A stretch of 64,000 nt of DNA from contig JAGKSB010000003.1 of the NCBI GenBank assembly GCA_017942165.1, forward strand, positions 62,001 to 126,000, given 5' to 3'. Within the stretch, counting starts at the first letter, position 1, and each line of letters starts with the position of its first letter. This stretch comes from Rhinopithecimicrobium faecis (GTDB taxonomy: Bacteria; Bacteroidota; Bacteroidia; Sphingobacteriales; Sphingobacteriaceae). Shown here one piece after another: positions 1 to 8,217 of the stretch. The position numbers were made by a program, and so were the translations under genes. The notes beneath the pieces were generated by a model. It was not told the DNA's origin. It made no database searches and saw only the letters and a program-made list of their open reading frames with translations.

Positions 1-1031
1 AAAACCTTATTGCTCAGCTCGAGAAGCTGCGTCAGGATTACGAGAAAATGATTCTTTTTGCATTCAGAAATAAGAATGCCTACAATAAGATGATGTTTAT
101 ATTCGCTGCCAATGATTTTAATCAAGGCTTTAAGCGCGTAAAATATTTGCAGCAATTTAATGATTCTCGAAAGATCCGTGCGAAGGAAATTGCCGATACA
201 CAAAATAAAATACGCCAAAAAATAGCGCAGCTAGAGGCTGATAAGAAGAAACATCAAACGCTTATTAATGAGCAACAGGGTGAAAAAAATATTATTGCCA
301 AGGAGCGCTCAACGCATTCGCAGGTGCTTTCGCAGTTGCTAACTCAAGAGCGTGGGTTCAAGCGTGAACTGACTAAGAAGCAGCAGGAAGATCGCCGACT
401 AGCATCAGCTATTCAGTCCGCTATTCGTCGCGAGATTGCCGAAGCCCGCCGTAAGGAGGAGGCGCGTCGCCGTGCTGAGGAAGCTGCCGCAGAAGCACGT
501 CGTGCTGCTGCAGCAGGCGCTAAAGCGAAGCCAGGGGATAAGAAAACGCCAACCACCACGCCGACGACGACCACAAGGAAGTCCGATTCTGAAGTGTTAC
601 GTGCTACGCCAGAAGCAGCAAAATTATCCGCTGACTTAAAATCTAACCGCGGAAGACTTCCATGGCCCGTGTCCAATGGAAATATTATTCAGCACTATGG
701 TGTAGATCGCGTAGGAAGAAATGTTACAGTAAACCACGAAAATATAAAAATTCGTACCAACACAGGAGCGGCAGCAAAGTCCGTCTTTGCGGGTACGGTA
801 ACCCGTACTTTAACGGTTTCTGGTAACAAAGTTGTGATTATCTCCCATGGAGATATCTTTACAGCCTATGGTAATTTAAGTAGCTTCTCCGTGTCTGAGG
901 GCCAAAAAGTGAGTGCAGGGCAAACGCTTGGGGTTGTAGGTACAGACGAGGAAGCAGGAATATCCGTCTTGGAATTCTCGATGTATCAAGGGATGTCAAC
1001 TTTAAATCCAGAGTCTTGGTTATCACGTTAA
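1..1031 (+). CDS. EnvC-like murein hydrolase activator, 5' partial
   Basis: The reading frame is open to the left edge of the window, so the true start lies upstream and the ATG at 48 is probably internal. The visible part begins with a long charged, Gln/Lys/Glu-rich coiled coil (about the first 140 residues), passes through an Ala/Arg/Glu stretch and a Thr/Pro-rich linker, and ends in a LytM (peptidase M23) domain starting near RGRLPWPVSNG. The domain is degenerate: the HxxxD and HxH zinc motifs of active M23 enzymes are not seen (QHYGVDR and LEFSMYQG stand in their places). This is the EnvC/NlpD pattern, in which the protein activates amidases at the division site instead of cutting peptidoglycan itself. 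The periplasmic location and activator role are inferred from the family; the signal peptide is outside the window. Confidence 0.85.
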   Translation, partial: NLIAQLEKLRQDYEKMILFAFRNKNAYNKMMFIFAANDFNQGFKRVKYLQQFNDSRKIRAKEIADTQNKIRQKIAQLEADKKKHQTLINEQQGEKNIIAKERSTHSQVLSQLLTQERGFKRELTKKQQEDRRLASAIQSAIRREIAEARRKEEARRRAEEAAAEARRAAAAGAKAKPGDKKTPTTTPTTTTRKSDSEVLRATPEAAKLSADLKSNRGRLPWPVSNGNIIQHYGVDRVGRNVTVNHENIKIRTNTGAAAKSVFAGTVTRTLTVSGNKVVIISHGDIFTAYGNLSSFSVSEGQKVSAGQTLGVVGTDEEAGISVLEFSMYQGMSTLNPESWLSR

Positions 1032-1129
1032 ATAATTAAAAAAAAAATGTACATTTGTTATATGTATTCTTCTAGAAGAGTACATATAGCAAATTGTAGA
1101 AAGTTCGAATAAAAGATAAATTATAGATT

Positions 1130-1324
1130 ATGTTCACATCAGGAATGTTATTTTTAGGAACGCAAGAAATTATATTAATTGTCGTAGGTGTTCTTTTGTT
1201 ATTTGGGGGTAAAAAAATTCCAGAATTAATGCGTGGCTTAGGTCGTGGTGTTAAGGAATTTAAAGAAGGACAGAATGAGAGTACTTCGGAGCCAACAAAG
1301 CAAGACGTAAATGAAACTAAATAA
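1130..1324 (+). CDS. tatA: Sec-independent protein translocase subunit TatA/TatE
   Basis: This 64-residue protein has the standard TatA layout: a short N-terminus, one hydrophobic membrane helix (about residues 10-25, with [13 protein letters not shown]), the hinge [14 protein letters not shown], an amphipathic helix, and an acidic polar tail. FG followed by KKIPEL is the family hallmark. TatA oligomerises in the inner membrane to form the channel through which folded twin-arginine substrates pass. It sits about 100 bases after the EnvC-like gene on the same strand and may be cotranscribed with it. TatC is not in the window. Confidence 0.92.
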   Translation: MFTSGMLFLGTQEIILIVVGVLLLFGGKKIPELMRGLGRGVKEFKEGQNESTSEPTKQDVNETK

Positions 1325-1466
1325 ATAGTAACTTTACTATTTAAAATAAGACTTTATGCTACATAAAGTCTTATTTCTGTTTATAGGGAAATTATATTTC
1401 CTATAAAATAAAGTCAAAAGCCTGTGTATAAGCATGTTTTTGTATTTTTTCACTAAAAAATAGGAA

Positions 1467-2930
1467 ATGAATTATAAAAATATGTCTTTCCTTGCCTTGT
1501 CAACAATCTTCGGTTTCCTAACCGTGCAAGCGCAAGACGATAATATTCGTGCTATCAACGACTCTACGCAATCTACCATATTGCATTCAACGGAGAAGCA
1601 GATTCAAAGTATTTTCCAGCAGCTTGACAGCATTAAGTTTGTCTATGCTGGAGAGAAAAATGTAGATGATGTTATCTTTGATATCGAAGATGTACATTAT
1701 GTACGTCGTCTCAATGCACTGCAGCGTGAAATAGCCCTAAACTATAATGCGCATGTGCGCAATTACATCGACTTATACAGCACCAAACGCTATCAAAGTC
1801 ATCTTACGAAGATGATGGGCCTAAGTCAATATTATTTTCCAATCTTTGAGAAAGCTTTATCGGATATTGGTGTACCCACAGAATTAAAATACCTCGCTAT
1901 TGTAGAGTCGGCTTTAAATCCGCATGCCGTTTCTCGTGTTGGCGCTACGGGACCTTGGCAGTTTATGCATGGTACGGCAAAGGGTTACGACCTGACGATG
2001 AATAATTACATCGATGAGCGTAAAGACCCTTATGCTTCCTCCTATGCTGCGGCACGCTATATGAAAGAAGCCTACACGGAATTTGGTGATTGGCTCCTCG
2101 CAATTGCTTCCTATAACTGTGGAAAAGGTGCCGTGAAACGTGCTATTGCACGCTGCGGAAAATTTAATCCTAATTACTGGGAGGTAAGCCCTTTTCTACC
2201 GCGCGAAACGCGAAACTATGTGCCTGCATTTATCGCTATGAATTATATGTTTGGCTACGCTGAAATGCATCAAATAAAAGCCCCTGATCAGCTTCCTTTA
2301 AACCTATTTACTGAAACCATTATGGTGGACAAGTTTGTCGCTTTAACGGAGCTCGCTAAGGCCCTAGATATTCCTTATGAACGCCTAAAGGAGCATAATC
2401 CCGCCTATAAACGCCCCGTAATTAATGGGAGCACGGAAGCCCCTAAACGTTTAGTTATCCCCATAGAAGGCGCCTTTAAGACGGCAGATCTTTATGCTGC
2501 ACTGCAAACCTCAAGTACAGTTGATGGTAAAGAGGTGCCTGCAGCAACGGATGATGTGCGTGAGGCTCGTGCAACAAGAACCTCCTCGAGCTATCATGCT
2601 GTGCGCAAAGGGGAGACTTTAGACCGCATCGCCTCAGCAAATGGTGTCACGGTGCAAGATTTGAAATCTTGGAATAGTCTAAGTACTGCTACCATTCGCC
2701 CAGGACAACGCCTACTGGTGAAATCAGCTGGTGTAAGTCCCAAGTTAGCACAGAAAACAAGCACAGCAAAGAGTAGCCGTTATGTTATGTATACCGTGCG
2801 TAAAGGAGATACCTTATCAGCGATAGCAAATGCCTATAAAGGCGCTACAGTACGTCAAATTAAAGCCGATAATGGCATTCGTGGTACGCTTTTGAAGCCT
2901 GGTACAAAATTGAAAATTAATAAAGGCTAA
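1467..2930 (+). CDS. Membrane-bound lytic murein transglycosylase, MltD-like, two LysM domains
   Basis: A 487-residue exported protein that should cleave the MurNAc-GlcNAc bond of peptidoglycan in the periplasm. A signal peptide covers residues 1-23 and ends VQAQ. An SLT (goose-lysozyme-like) domain spans about 105-245; the catalytic glutamate is E147 in AIVESALNPHAVS, followed by the family motifs GATGPWQFM and ASYNCGKGAV. Two LysM domains follow at about 374-417 (YHAVRKGETLDRIA) and 440-485 (YTVRKGDTLSAIA) and should bind glycan strands. This is the MltD/DniR arrangement, but no lipobox cysteine is visible, so membrane anchoring is not shown. A strong hairpin terminator follows the stop codon. 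Confidence 0.9.
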   Translation: MNYKNMSFLALSTIFGFLTVQAQDDNIRAINDSTQSTILHSTEKQIQSIFQQLDSIKFVYAGEKNVDDVIFDIEDVHYVRRLNALQREIALNYNAHVRNYIDLYSTKRYQSHLTKMMGLSQYYFPIFEKALSDIGVPTELKYLAIVESALNPHAVSRVGATGPWQFMHGTAKGYDLTMNNYIDERKDPYASSYAAARYMKEAYTEFGDWLLAIASYNCGKGAVKRAIARCGKFNPNYWEVSPFLPRETRNYVPAFIAMNYMFGYAEMHQIKAPDQLPLNLFTETIMVDKFVALTELAKALDIPYERLKEHNPAYKRPVINGSTEAPKRLVIPIEGAFKTADLYAALQTSSTVDGKEVPAATDDVREARATRTSSSYHAVRKGETLDRIASANGVTVQDLKSWNSLSTATIRPGQRLLVKSAGVSPKLAQKTSTAKSSRYVMYTVRKGDTLSAIANAYKGATVRQIKADNGIRGTLLKPGTKLKINKG

Positions 2931-2949
2931 ATGCCATTTTAAATAAACG

Positions 2950-2985
2950 AAAAAAGCCTGATCATAAGTTGATCAGGCTTTTTTT
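2950..2985 (+). terminator. Intrinsic terminator after the lytic transglycosylase
   Basis: A perfect GCCTGATCA/TGATCAGGC stem with a 5-base loop is flanked by an A run on the left and a T run on the right. It can therefore act for the + strand gene and possibly also for the converging phosphoribosyltransferase. Confidence 0.85.
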
Positions 2986-3027
2986 ATAAAAGAGTATCTA
3001 AGCGGGGGGGCTGATTGTGCTAGTAGA

Positions 3028-3540
3028 CTATACTAACCAAGCAGCATCCTCTTGACCATCGGTCTCTTGTAGTACAACTTCAATATGTTCTTTTAAAATA
3101 GTGGAAAGTTTGACACCATAATAATCGGAGAATACAGGGAACTGATGGTGACTGCGGTCGATGAGTACAGCCGTACGCATCTTACTTAAAGAAACATTTA
3201 AGAATACGCCAATGCCATAGGCAATCGTACGTCCCGAGTTCAATACATCATCGACTAAAATAACGGTTTTATTTGAAGCAATAGAAATATCTAAATCCGT
3301 GGATGCTTTCAGTGTGCGGGCGTTCTTATCGATCGTCAGTTTTATCAATTCAATGTGCTTCGTAGAGATCTCTTCTAAGATTGCTTTAAGGCGCTGAGCG
3401 AAGATATATCCGCGGTCGGCAATACCAACCATCACCAAGGTCTCCTCTTCGAAATTATCTTCTAAAATTTGATAGGCGATACGGATTGACTTTTGCTGGA
3501 TCTGTTCTTTATTTAAGATTAAGGTTTTCTTTGAAGACAT
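3028..3540 (-). CDS. Phosphoribosyltransferase-family protein (PyrR-like)
   Basis: A 170-residue type I phosphoribosyltransferase. The PRPP-binding motif is clear at about residues 92-104 (VILVDDVLNSGRT), and an upstream VGIADRGYIFAQRL matches the PP-loop region of the family. Length and layout resemble PyrR (pyrimidine operon attenuator/uracil phosphoribosyltransferase) and Hpt/Gpt-type enzymes. The substrate base cannot be fixed from sequence alone, and no pyr genes are adjacent, so regulation of pyrimidine genes is not supported here. The gene faces the lytic transglycosylase across a shared terminator and is separated from the upstream NlpC/P60 gene by another hairpin, so it is probably monocistronic. 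Confidence 0.8.
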   Translation of the reverse strand: MSSKKTLILNKEQIQQKSIRIAYQILEDNFEEETLVMVGIADRGYIFAQRLKAILEEISTKHIELIKLTIDKNARTLKASTDLDISIASNKTVILVDDVLNSGRTIAYGIGVFLNVSLSKMRTAVLIDRSHHQFPVFSDYYGVKLSTILKEHIEVVLQETDGQEDAAWLV

Positions 3541-3588
3541 ATGCTTAAAATTTGATAGTGTAAAAGTAACAAAACTTTATGAAAAAAG

Positions 3589-3620
3589 AAGAGGCTGTAA
3601 TGTAGATTACAGCCTCTTTT
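3589..3620 (-). terminator. Terminator after the NlpC/P60 gene
   Basis: A 12-bp stem AAGAGGCTGTAA/TTACAGCCTCTT with a 6-base loop. On the minus strand it is followed by a T-rich tail (from AAAAAAG at 3582-3588), so it fits termination of the 4220-3639 gene. Confidence 0.75.
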
Positions 3621-3638
3621 AGTAGTTTAAAGAATTTC

Positions 3639-4220
3639 TTAGTTCATGGACTCTTTACCGTCCGCAGCTAATTCTGCCGTTAATACACGAGGGTCATTTG
3701 GCATGCGTCCACCGTTATAGTAATAACGTTTCCAATAAGGTTCATTTAAGTTTGATACCATTACACCTTTACTAGAAGAGGCATGGGCAAATTTATTATC
3801 TCCGATATACACACCTACATGTGTAATACTTTTACTTCTAATTTTGAAAAACACTAAGTCTCCGGCTTTTAAATTATCTTTGGTGATAGGAGTGACTTGT
3901 GAATACTGATTTCTACTGTTGTAGCCTAAGGTCGTGTTAAAGACTTTGTCGTAAAGTTCAAAGGCGAATTTTGAACAATCGATTCCATTTTTTGAGGAGC
4001 CTCCAAGGCGGTAAGGAGTTCCGATCCAATCGTACACAAATTGATAAAGCTTTGTGTTCGTCGTTGCATTGACAGCAACACCCATAATCTGTGAAAAATA
4101 TTCCTTAGCTAAATTATCCGGGTCTGCAGTGTTCTTGGGTTGGGATTTGGTTGTTTGTGCCTGCGACACTAGACATAAGCCTATGAAGAGCATGGATGCT
4201 ACTAGTTTCTTTGTTTTCAT
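3639..4220 (-). CDS. Secreted NlpC/P60 (C40) cysteine peptidase
   Basis: A 193-residue exported cell-wall hydrolase. The signal peptide covers about residues 1-21 (ends VSQAQ). The NlpC/P60 catalytic residues are visible: Cys82 in GIDCSKF, His134 in SITHVGVYIG, and a third polar residue His146 in DNKFAHASS. The family hydrolyses D-Glu-(gamma)-meso-DAP or related peptide bonds in peptidoglycan stem peptides. No SH3 or LysM targeting domain is seen, so this is a minimal secreted endopeptidase. It has its own terminator and lies divergent from the threonine operon. Confidence 0.9.
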   Translation of the reverse strand: MKTKKLVASMLFIGLCLVSQAQTTKSQPKNTADPDNLAKEYFSQIMGVAVNATTNTKLYQFVYDWIGTPYRLGGSSKNGIDCSKFAFELYDKVFNTTLGYNSRNQYSQVTPITKDNLKAGDLVFFKIRSKSITHVGVYIGDNKFAHASSSKGVMVSNLNEPYWKRYYYNGGRMPNDPRVLTAELAADGKESMN

Positions 4221-4508
4221 TAAATCGCTATTTAGTACAACTTTAATCGTTTGCTTTAATTGTTAAGATGTCATTAATTTTAGACAGCCTCTGTTGCAAA
4301 TCTAATACATAGCCCTTTAGTATCCAAAGATTTTTATAGTTATTTAACAAAGTTTTAACATTTTTAACACTTTTCTTCGCTTTTGACGCTTTATTGAAGT
4401 TTGATAAATTGTCGTAATTTAACCACAGCCATTTTTGGGGGCTTATAAAACGATATTAGTATTATAAAGGCTTTTTTTATGATAAAATTAAAATAATTAT
4501 CAATTTAC

Positions 4509-4541
4509 TTTGTTTTTATTGAAATTAATCTAGTATATTAG
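4509..4541 (+). promoter_or_regulatory. Probable promoter of the thr leader and operon
   Basis: TTTG at 4509-4512 and TATATTAG at 4534-4541 resemble the Bacteroidota -33 TTTG / -7 TAnnTTTG signals, with a 21-base spacer. The -7 box is imperfect. It is well placed to start transcription just ahead of the leader peptide at 4560. Confidence 0.4.
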
Positions 4542-4559
4542 TCCAACGAAATACAGCAG

Positions 4560-4625
4560 ATGAAAATGTCAATAATTATTTCTTCCATTATTATTACCAC
4601 CGGATCATATTCTTGGAGGAGGTAA
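4560..4625 (+). CDS. thrL: Threonine operon leader peptide
   Basis: A 21-codon open frame (ATG 4560, TAA 4623-4625) encodes MKMSIIISSIIITTGSYSW followed by two Arg. It contains six isoleucine and two adjacent threonine codons, the composition expected of a leader that senses Thr and Ile supply, as in the E. coli thr operon. It lies directly ahead of thrA and overlaps the arms of an attenuator structure. There is no other plausible reason for so biased a short frame here. The identification is from composition, position and RNA pairing, not from homology search. Confidence 0.88.
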   Translation: MKMSIIISSIIITTGSYSWRR

Positions 4626-4697
4626 TCTTATTGTCTAGAAAAATATACAACACTAGTATTTAAAGCCTTCCTCCAACGAGTGAAGGCTTTTTTTTTG
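4594..4697 (+). promoter_or_regulatory. Transcription attenuator of the thrABC operon
   Basis: Four pairing segments can be read. Arm 1 (4594-4601, TTACCACC, containing both Thr codons) pairs with arm 2 (4618-4625, GGAGGTAA, with one A-A mismatch). An overlapping segment (4613-4620, TTGGAGGA) pairs perfectly over 8 bases with 4669-4676 (TCCTCCAA). The terminator stem AAAGCCTTC (4662-4670) / GAAGGCTTT (4682-4690) is followed by a run of T. A ribosome stalled on the Ile/Thr codons would cover arm 1, free arm 2 for the antiterminator, and allow read-through. When Thr/Ile are abundant the terminator forms. The mechanism is known for amino-acid operons; the pairing is read directly here. Confidence 0.85.
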
Positions 4698-4753
4698 TCG
4701 CTTATTTTCAAGTACAAAAGGGATTAAAAAACAAACTAAAAAAACTAAACAGT

Positions 4754-7201
4754 ATGAAAATTTTAAAATTTGGAGGCACTTCCGTAGGTGACGCACCGTC
4801 CATCTCCGCCGTACTAGCGATTGTTAAGAAATCTTATGCAGCTGGGGAGCGCCCTTTGGTGGTGTTATCGGCAATGGCAGGTGTAACGAACTTGTTGACT
4901 AAGATGGCTGAGGATGCCGCCGCTGGGCAGTCTTTTCAAGCGGATCTAAAGCGCGTTGAGGAGCGACATTTTGCCATTGTCAAGGAGCTGATGGCTGTAA
5001 AATATCAAAATCCTGTATACACAAAATTAAAATTGTTCTTTAATGAAATTGAAGATCTCCTTCAAGGAATCTATGCCTTACGTGAGTTGAGTCCCCAAAG
5101 TAAAGATCTTATTGTAAGCTTCGGGGAGCGTTGTTCCAATTTTATGGTGTCCAAGATTGCAGCACAGGATATTCCTGAAGCACTTTATATCGATGCTTCC
5201 CATTATGTTAAGACGGATTCAAATTTCGGCCAAGCGCATGTCAACGAATCGCTAACGGATCAATTAATCACTGCACTAGCACATGCCCATGCGGACAACC
5301 TCCTCTTTGTAACCGGCTTTATTGGCTCTAATGAGAAAGGGAGAATAACAACTTTAGGCCGTGGAGGCTCTGACTATACAGCTGCCATCTTCGGATCGGT
5401 ATTAAATGCCGAAGCCATAGAAATATGGACGGATGTAAACGGTATGTTAACCGCGGATCCACGTATTGTGAAGAAAGCATTTTCACTGCCTGTATTATCC
5501 TATACAGAAGCAATGGAACTGAGTTATTTTGGTGCTAAAGTCATCTATCCACCTACAATGATTCCTGCCTTCTTGAAGAAAATTCCTATTGTAATCCGTA
5601 ATACGTTCGATCCCCATTTTCCAGGGACTATTATTCAATTTGATGCGGGGAAGACAACACTTCCCATAAAGGGGATTTCCTCCATCGCTGAGAGCTCCGT
5701 GATCAACCTAGCAGGCTCAGGTATGATTGGGAAGTCGGGCTTCTCAGGACGCTTATTTACGCTACTAGCGCGGGAGCAGATAAATGTGGTATTAATCACG
5801 CAATCCTCATCCGAGCACAGTATTACCTTCGCTGTGAATCCAGATGACGCATTGAAAGCTGTCAAGTTGATAGAAATGGAGTTCGAACTAGAGCTTCAGG
5901 CTAATAAATTAGTGCAGCCTACTGTGGAAGACAACCTTTCTGTCTTAGCTATTGTAGGAGAGAATATGAAGAAGACTCCAGGGATGTCAGGTCGCCTTTT
6001 TTACGCTTTAGGCCGTAATGGTATTAATGTCCGTGCTATTGCGCAAGGTTCTTCGGAATATAATATATCTGTTATCATCAATAAAGTTGACTTAGCAAAG
6101 GCCTTAAATGCAGTGCATGACGCCTTCTTTGCGGAATTAAAAAAGACGCTTTATGTCTTTAATTTAGGAACAGGAAATATAGGCTCCACCTTATTTAAGC
6201 AATTGGAAAAGCAGCATGAGTTCCTCTCCGAGCAGAATGATGTGGAGATTAAAGTCGTCGGCGTTTCGAATTCTCGGAAAATGTATTTCGACGTGGACGG
6301 AATAAACCTGTCCTCTTGGGAAGGAACCTTAGAAGGGGCAGGGGAAGTCGCCGACTTAGGGACTTTTATTGAGAAAATGAAAGCGCTGAATCTTCCAAAC
6401 TGTGTCTTTGTAGATAATACGGCTTCGAAACTTCCGGCAACCTATTACGAGGATATTTTTAAAGCGAATATCTCCATTGTTACCTGTAATAAAATCGCAA
6501 ATTCTGGCACTTTTGAGCAGTATAAAAAGCTGAGAGACACGGCGCGTAAGCATGGTGTAGATTTCTTCTACGAGACGAATGTCGGAGCGGGGCTACCCAT
6601 CGTTCGGGTATTGAAAGATTTAATGCTCTCTGGGGATCAGATCATACGCATTGAAGCGATCCTTTCGGGAACAATTTCTTATATTTTCAATAACTTTAAA
6701 GGTGATGCTTCTTTCTACGATGTGGTAAAGAAAGCACAAGAGTTGGGCTACACGGAGCCTGATCCACGTGACGACTTAGGTGGGATTGACTTTATGCGAA
6801 AGATGTTGATCTTGGCGCGCGATGCAGGCCATGAAATAGAGTCTGAAGATGTAGACCTCGGAGCGATCTTACCGGCTTCCTGCCTGGCAGCAACGAGTGT
6901 TGAAGCATTCTATGCGGAGCTGCTACGAGAAAATAAATTCTTCGAAGACCTCAAAGAGCGTGCAGCCTCGGCTAATAAAGTCATCCGCTATATCGGGAAA
7001 TTGGAACATGGAAAAGTAGCTATCGCTTTGGAGTTGGTCGATGAAAATCACCCTTTCTATGCCCTTTCAGGATCCGATAATATTATATCCTTTACTACGG
7101 AGCGTTATAAAGACCGTCCTTTAGTGGTGAAAGGCCCTGGCGCAGGAGCCGAAGTTACTGCGGCGGGTGTATTTGCAGATTTAGTCAATGTTGGCGCTTA
7201 A
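4754..7201 (+). CDS. thrA: Bifunctional aspartate kinase / homoserine dehydrogenase I
   Basis: An 815-residue fusion enzyme for the first and third steps from aspartate to homoserine. The N-terminal kinase begins MKILKFGGTSVG and has the RGGSDYTAA nucleotide/aspartate motif. Two ACT-type regulatory segments lie at about 310-460 (SGMIGKSGFSGRLF and KTPGMSGRLFYALG), where threonine feedback acts in the family. The C-terminal homoserine dehydrogenase starts with the NAD(P)-binding NLGTGNIGS near residue 470 and has GLPIVRVLKDLMLSGD and EPDPRDDLGGIDFMRK. The length matches E. coli ThrA (820). It is the first structural gene of thrABC, controlled by the attenuator immediately upstream. Confidence 0.97.
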   Translation: MKILKFGGTSVGDAPSISAVLAIVKKSYAAGERPLVVLSAMAGVTNLLTKMAEDAAAGQSFQADLKRVEERHFAIVKELMAVKYQNPVYTKLKLFFNEIEDLLQGIYALRELSPQSKDLIVSFGERCSNFMVSKIAAQDIPEALYIDASHYVKTDSNFGQAHVNESLTDQLITALAHAHADNLLFVTGFIGSNEKGRITTLGRGGSDYTAAIFGSVLNAEAIEIWTDVNGMLTADPRIVKKAFSLPVLSYTEAMELSYFGAKVIYPPTMIPAFLKKIPIVIRNTFDPHFPGTIIQFDAGKTTLPIKGISSIAESSVINLAGSGMIGKSGFSGRLFTLLAREQINVVLITQSSSEHSITFAVNPDDALKAVKLIEMEFELELQANKLVQPTVEDNLSVLAIVGENMKKTPGMSGRLFYALGRNGINVRAIAQGSSEYNISVIINKVDLAKALNAVHDAFFAELKKTLYVFNLGTGNIGSTLFKQLEKQHEFLSEQNDVEIKVVGVSNSRKMYFDVDGINLSSWEGTLEGAGEVADLGTFIEKMKALNLPNCVFVDNTASKLPATYYEDIFKANISIVTCNKIANSGTFEQYKKLRDTARKHGVDFFYETNVGAGLPIVRVLKDLMLSGDQIIRIEAILSGTISYIFNNFKGDASFYDVVKKAQELGYTEPDPRDDLGGIDFMRKMLILARDAGHEIESEDVDLGAILPASCLAATSVEAFYAELLRENKFFEDLKERAASANKVIRYIGKLEHGKVAIALELVDENHPFYALSGSDNIISFTTERYKDRPLVVKGPGAGAEVTAAGVFADLVNVGA

Positions 7202-7215
7202 TAATTAAAAATAAA

Positions 7216-8217
7216 ATGATGGAAGCTTCCAACTTAAAAGAACGTTTAGAAGAAAGCCGTATCCTAACGGAGGTACGTGTATTTGCGCCAGCGACGGTGG
7301 CTAATATGATTTGTGGTTATGATATCCTGGGCTTTGCCGTCAATGAGCCCGGTGATGAGGTATTTATGAAGCGTGTAGCAACACCTGGAGTTCGCATTAC
7401 GGAAATTACAGGTGATGAAGGGCGTCTTTCTTATGATACCGATAAAAATACTGTTTCCGCTTGTGTCCTTTCACTGCTTGAAAAACTTGGTATAGACAAG
7501 GAGTTTGGCGTAGAGATCACCTTACATAAGCAGATGCCCATAGGTTCTGGCTTAGGCTCCTCCGCGGCAAGTACCGTAGCAGGCTTATTTGCTATAAACA
7601 CATTACTGGGGAATCCGTTAACAAAACAGGAGCTCTTGCCTTTCTGTGTAGAAGGGGAGCGCTTAGCCTGTGGAACGGGGCATGTTGATAATGTAGCGCC
7701 AGCGCTATTCGGAGGTATTACCTTAATCCGTAGCGCCGATACGTTTGATGTCATAAAGCTTCCAGTACCGAAGGATCTACATGTAGCAGTCGTATTTCCT
7801 AAAGTGGATGTACCCACGCGGGATGCGCGCCAATTAATTAAGGAAAAGGTCTATCTAAAAGATGCTGTCACACAATGGGGTAATATTGCGGGGCTTATCG
7901 CAGGGCTTTATGAAAGTGACTACAGCTTACTAGCACGCAGTATGAATGATGTGCTAATTGAGCCTACACGTGCTATTCTAATCCCTGAATTCTATGAGAT
8001 GAAGGAGCTTGCGCTCTCCCTTGGGGCCTTAAGTTTTGGTATCTCGGGTTCAGGACCCGCAGTCGTTGCCGTGACCAATGACGCAGCGATAGCGAAAGTA
8101 ATCGCTGCCGCCATAGCAGCCCATCTGGCAGCAGCAGAAATCGAATCATTCCAGTATGTATCCGCAGTAAATAATGAAGGACCTAAAGTAATCCACGCAT
8201 CTTATGAAACTATATAG
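7216..8217 (+). CDS. thrB: Homoserine kinase
   Basis: A 333-residue GHMP-family kinase that phosphorylates homoserine to O-phosphohomoserine. The ATP-binding motif MPIGSGLGSSAAST is at about residues 107-120, and the C-terminal GISGSGPAVVAV is the third GHMP motif. It follows thrA by 14 bases and overlaps thrC by 14 bases, so translation is probably coupled. The N-terminus has about 20 extra residues before the usual family start (VRVFAPATVAN), so an internal start cannot be excluded. Confidence 0.95.
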   Translation: MMEASNLKERLEESRILTEVRVFAPATVANMICGYDILGFAVNEPGDEVFMKRVATPGVRITEITGDEGRLSYDTDKNTVSACVLSLLEKLGIDKEFGVEITLHKQMPIGSGLGSSAASTVAGLFAINTLLGNPLTKQELLPFCVEGERLACGTGHVDNVAPALFGGITLIRSADTFDVIKLPVPKDLHVAVVFPKVDVPTRDARQLIKEKVYLKDAVTQWGNIAGLIAGLYESDYSLLARSMNDVLIEPTRAILIPEFYEMKELALSLGALSFGISGSGPAVVAVTNDAAIAKVIAAAIAAHLAAAEIESFQYVSAVNNEGPKVIHASYETI

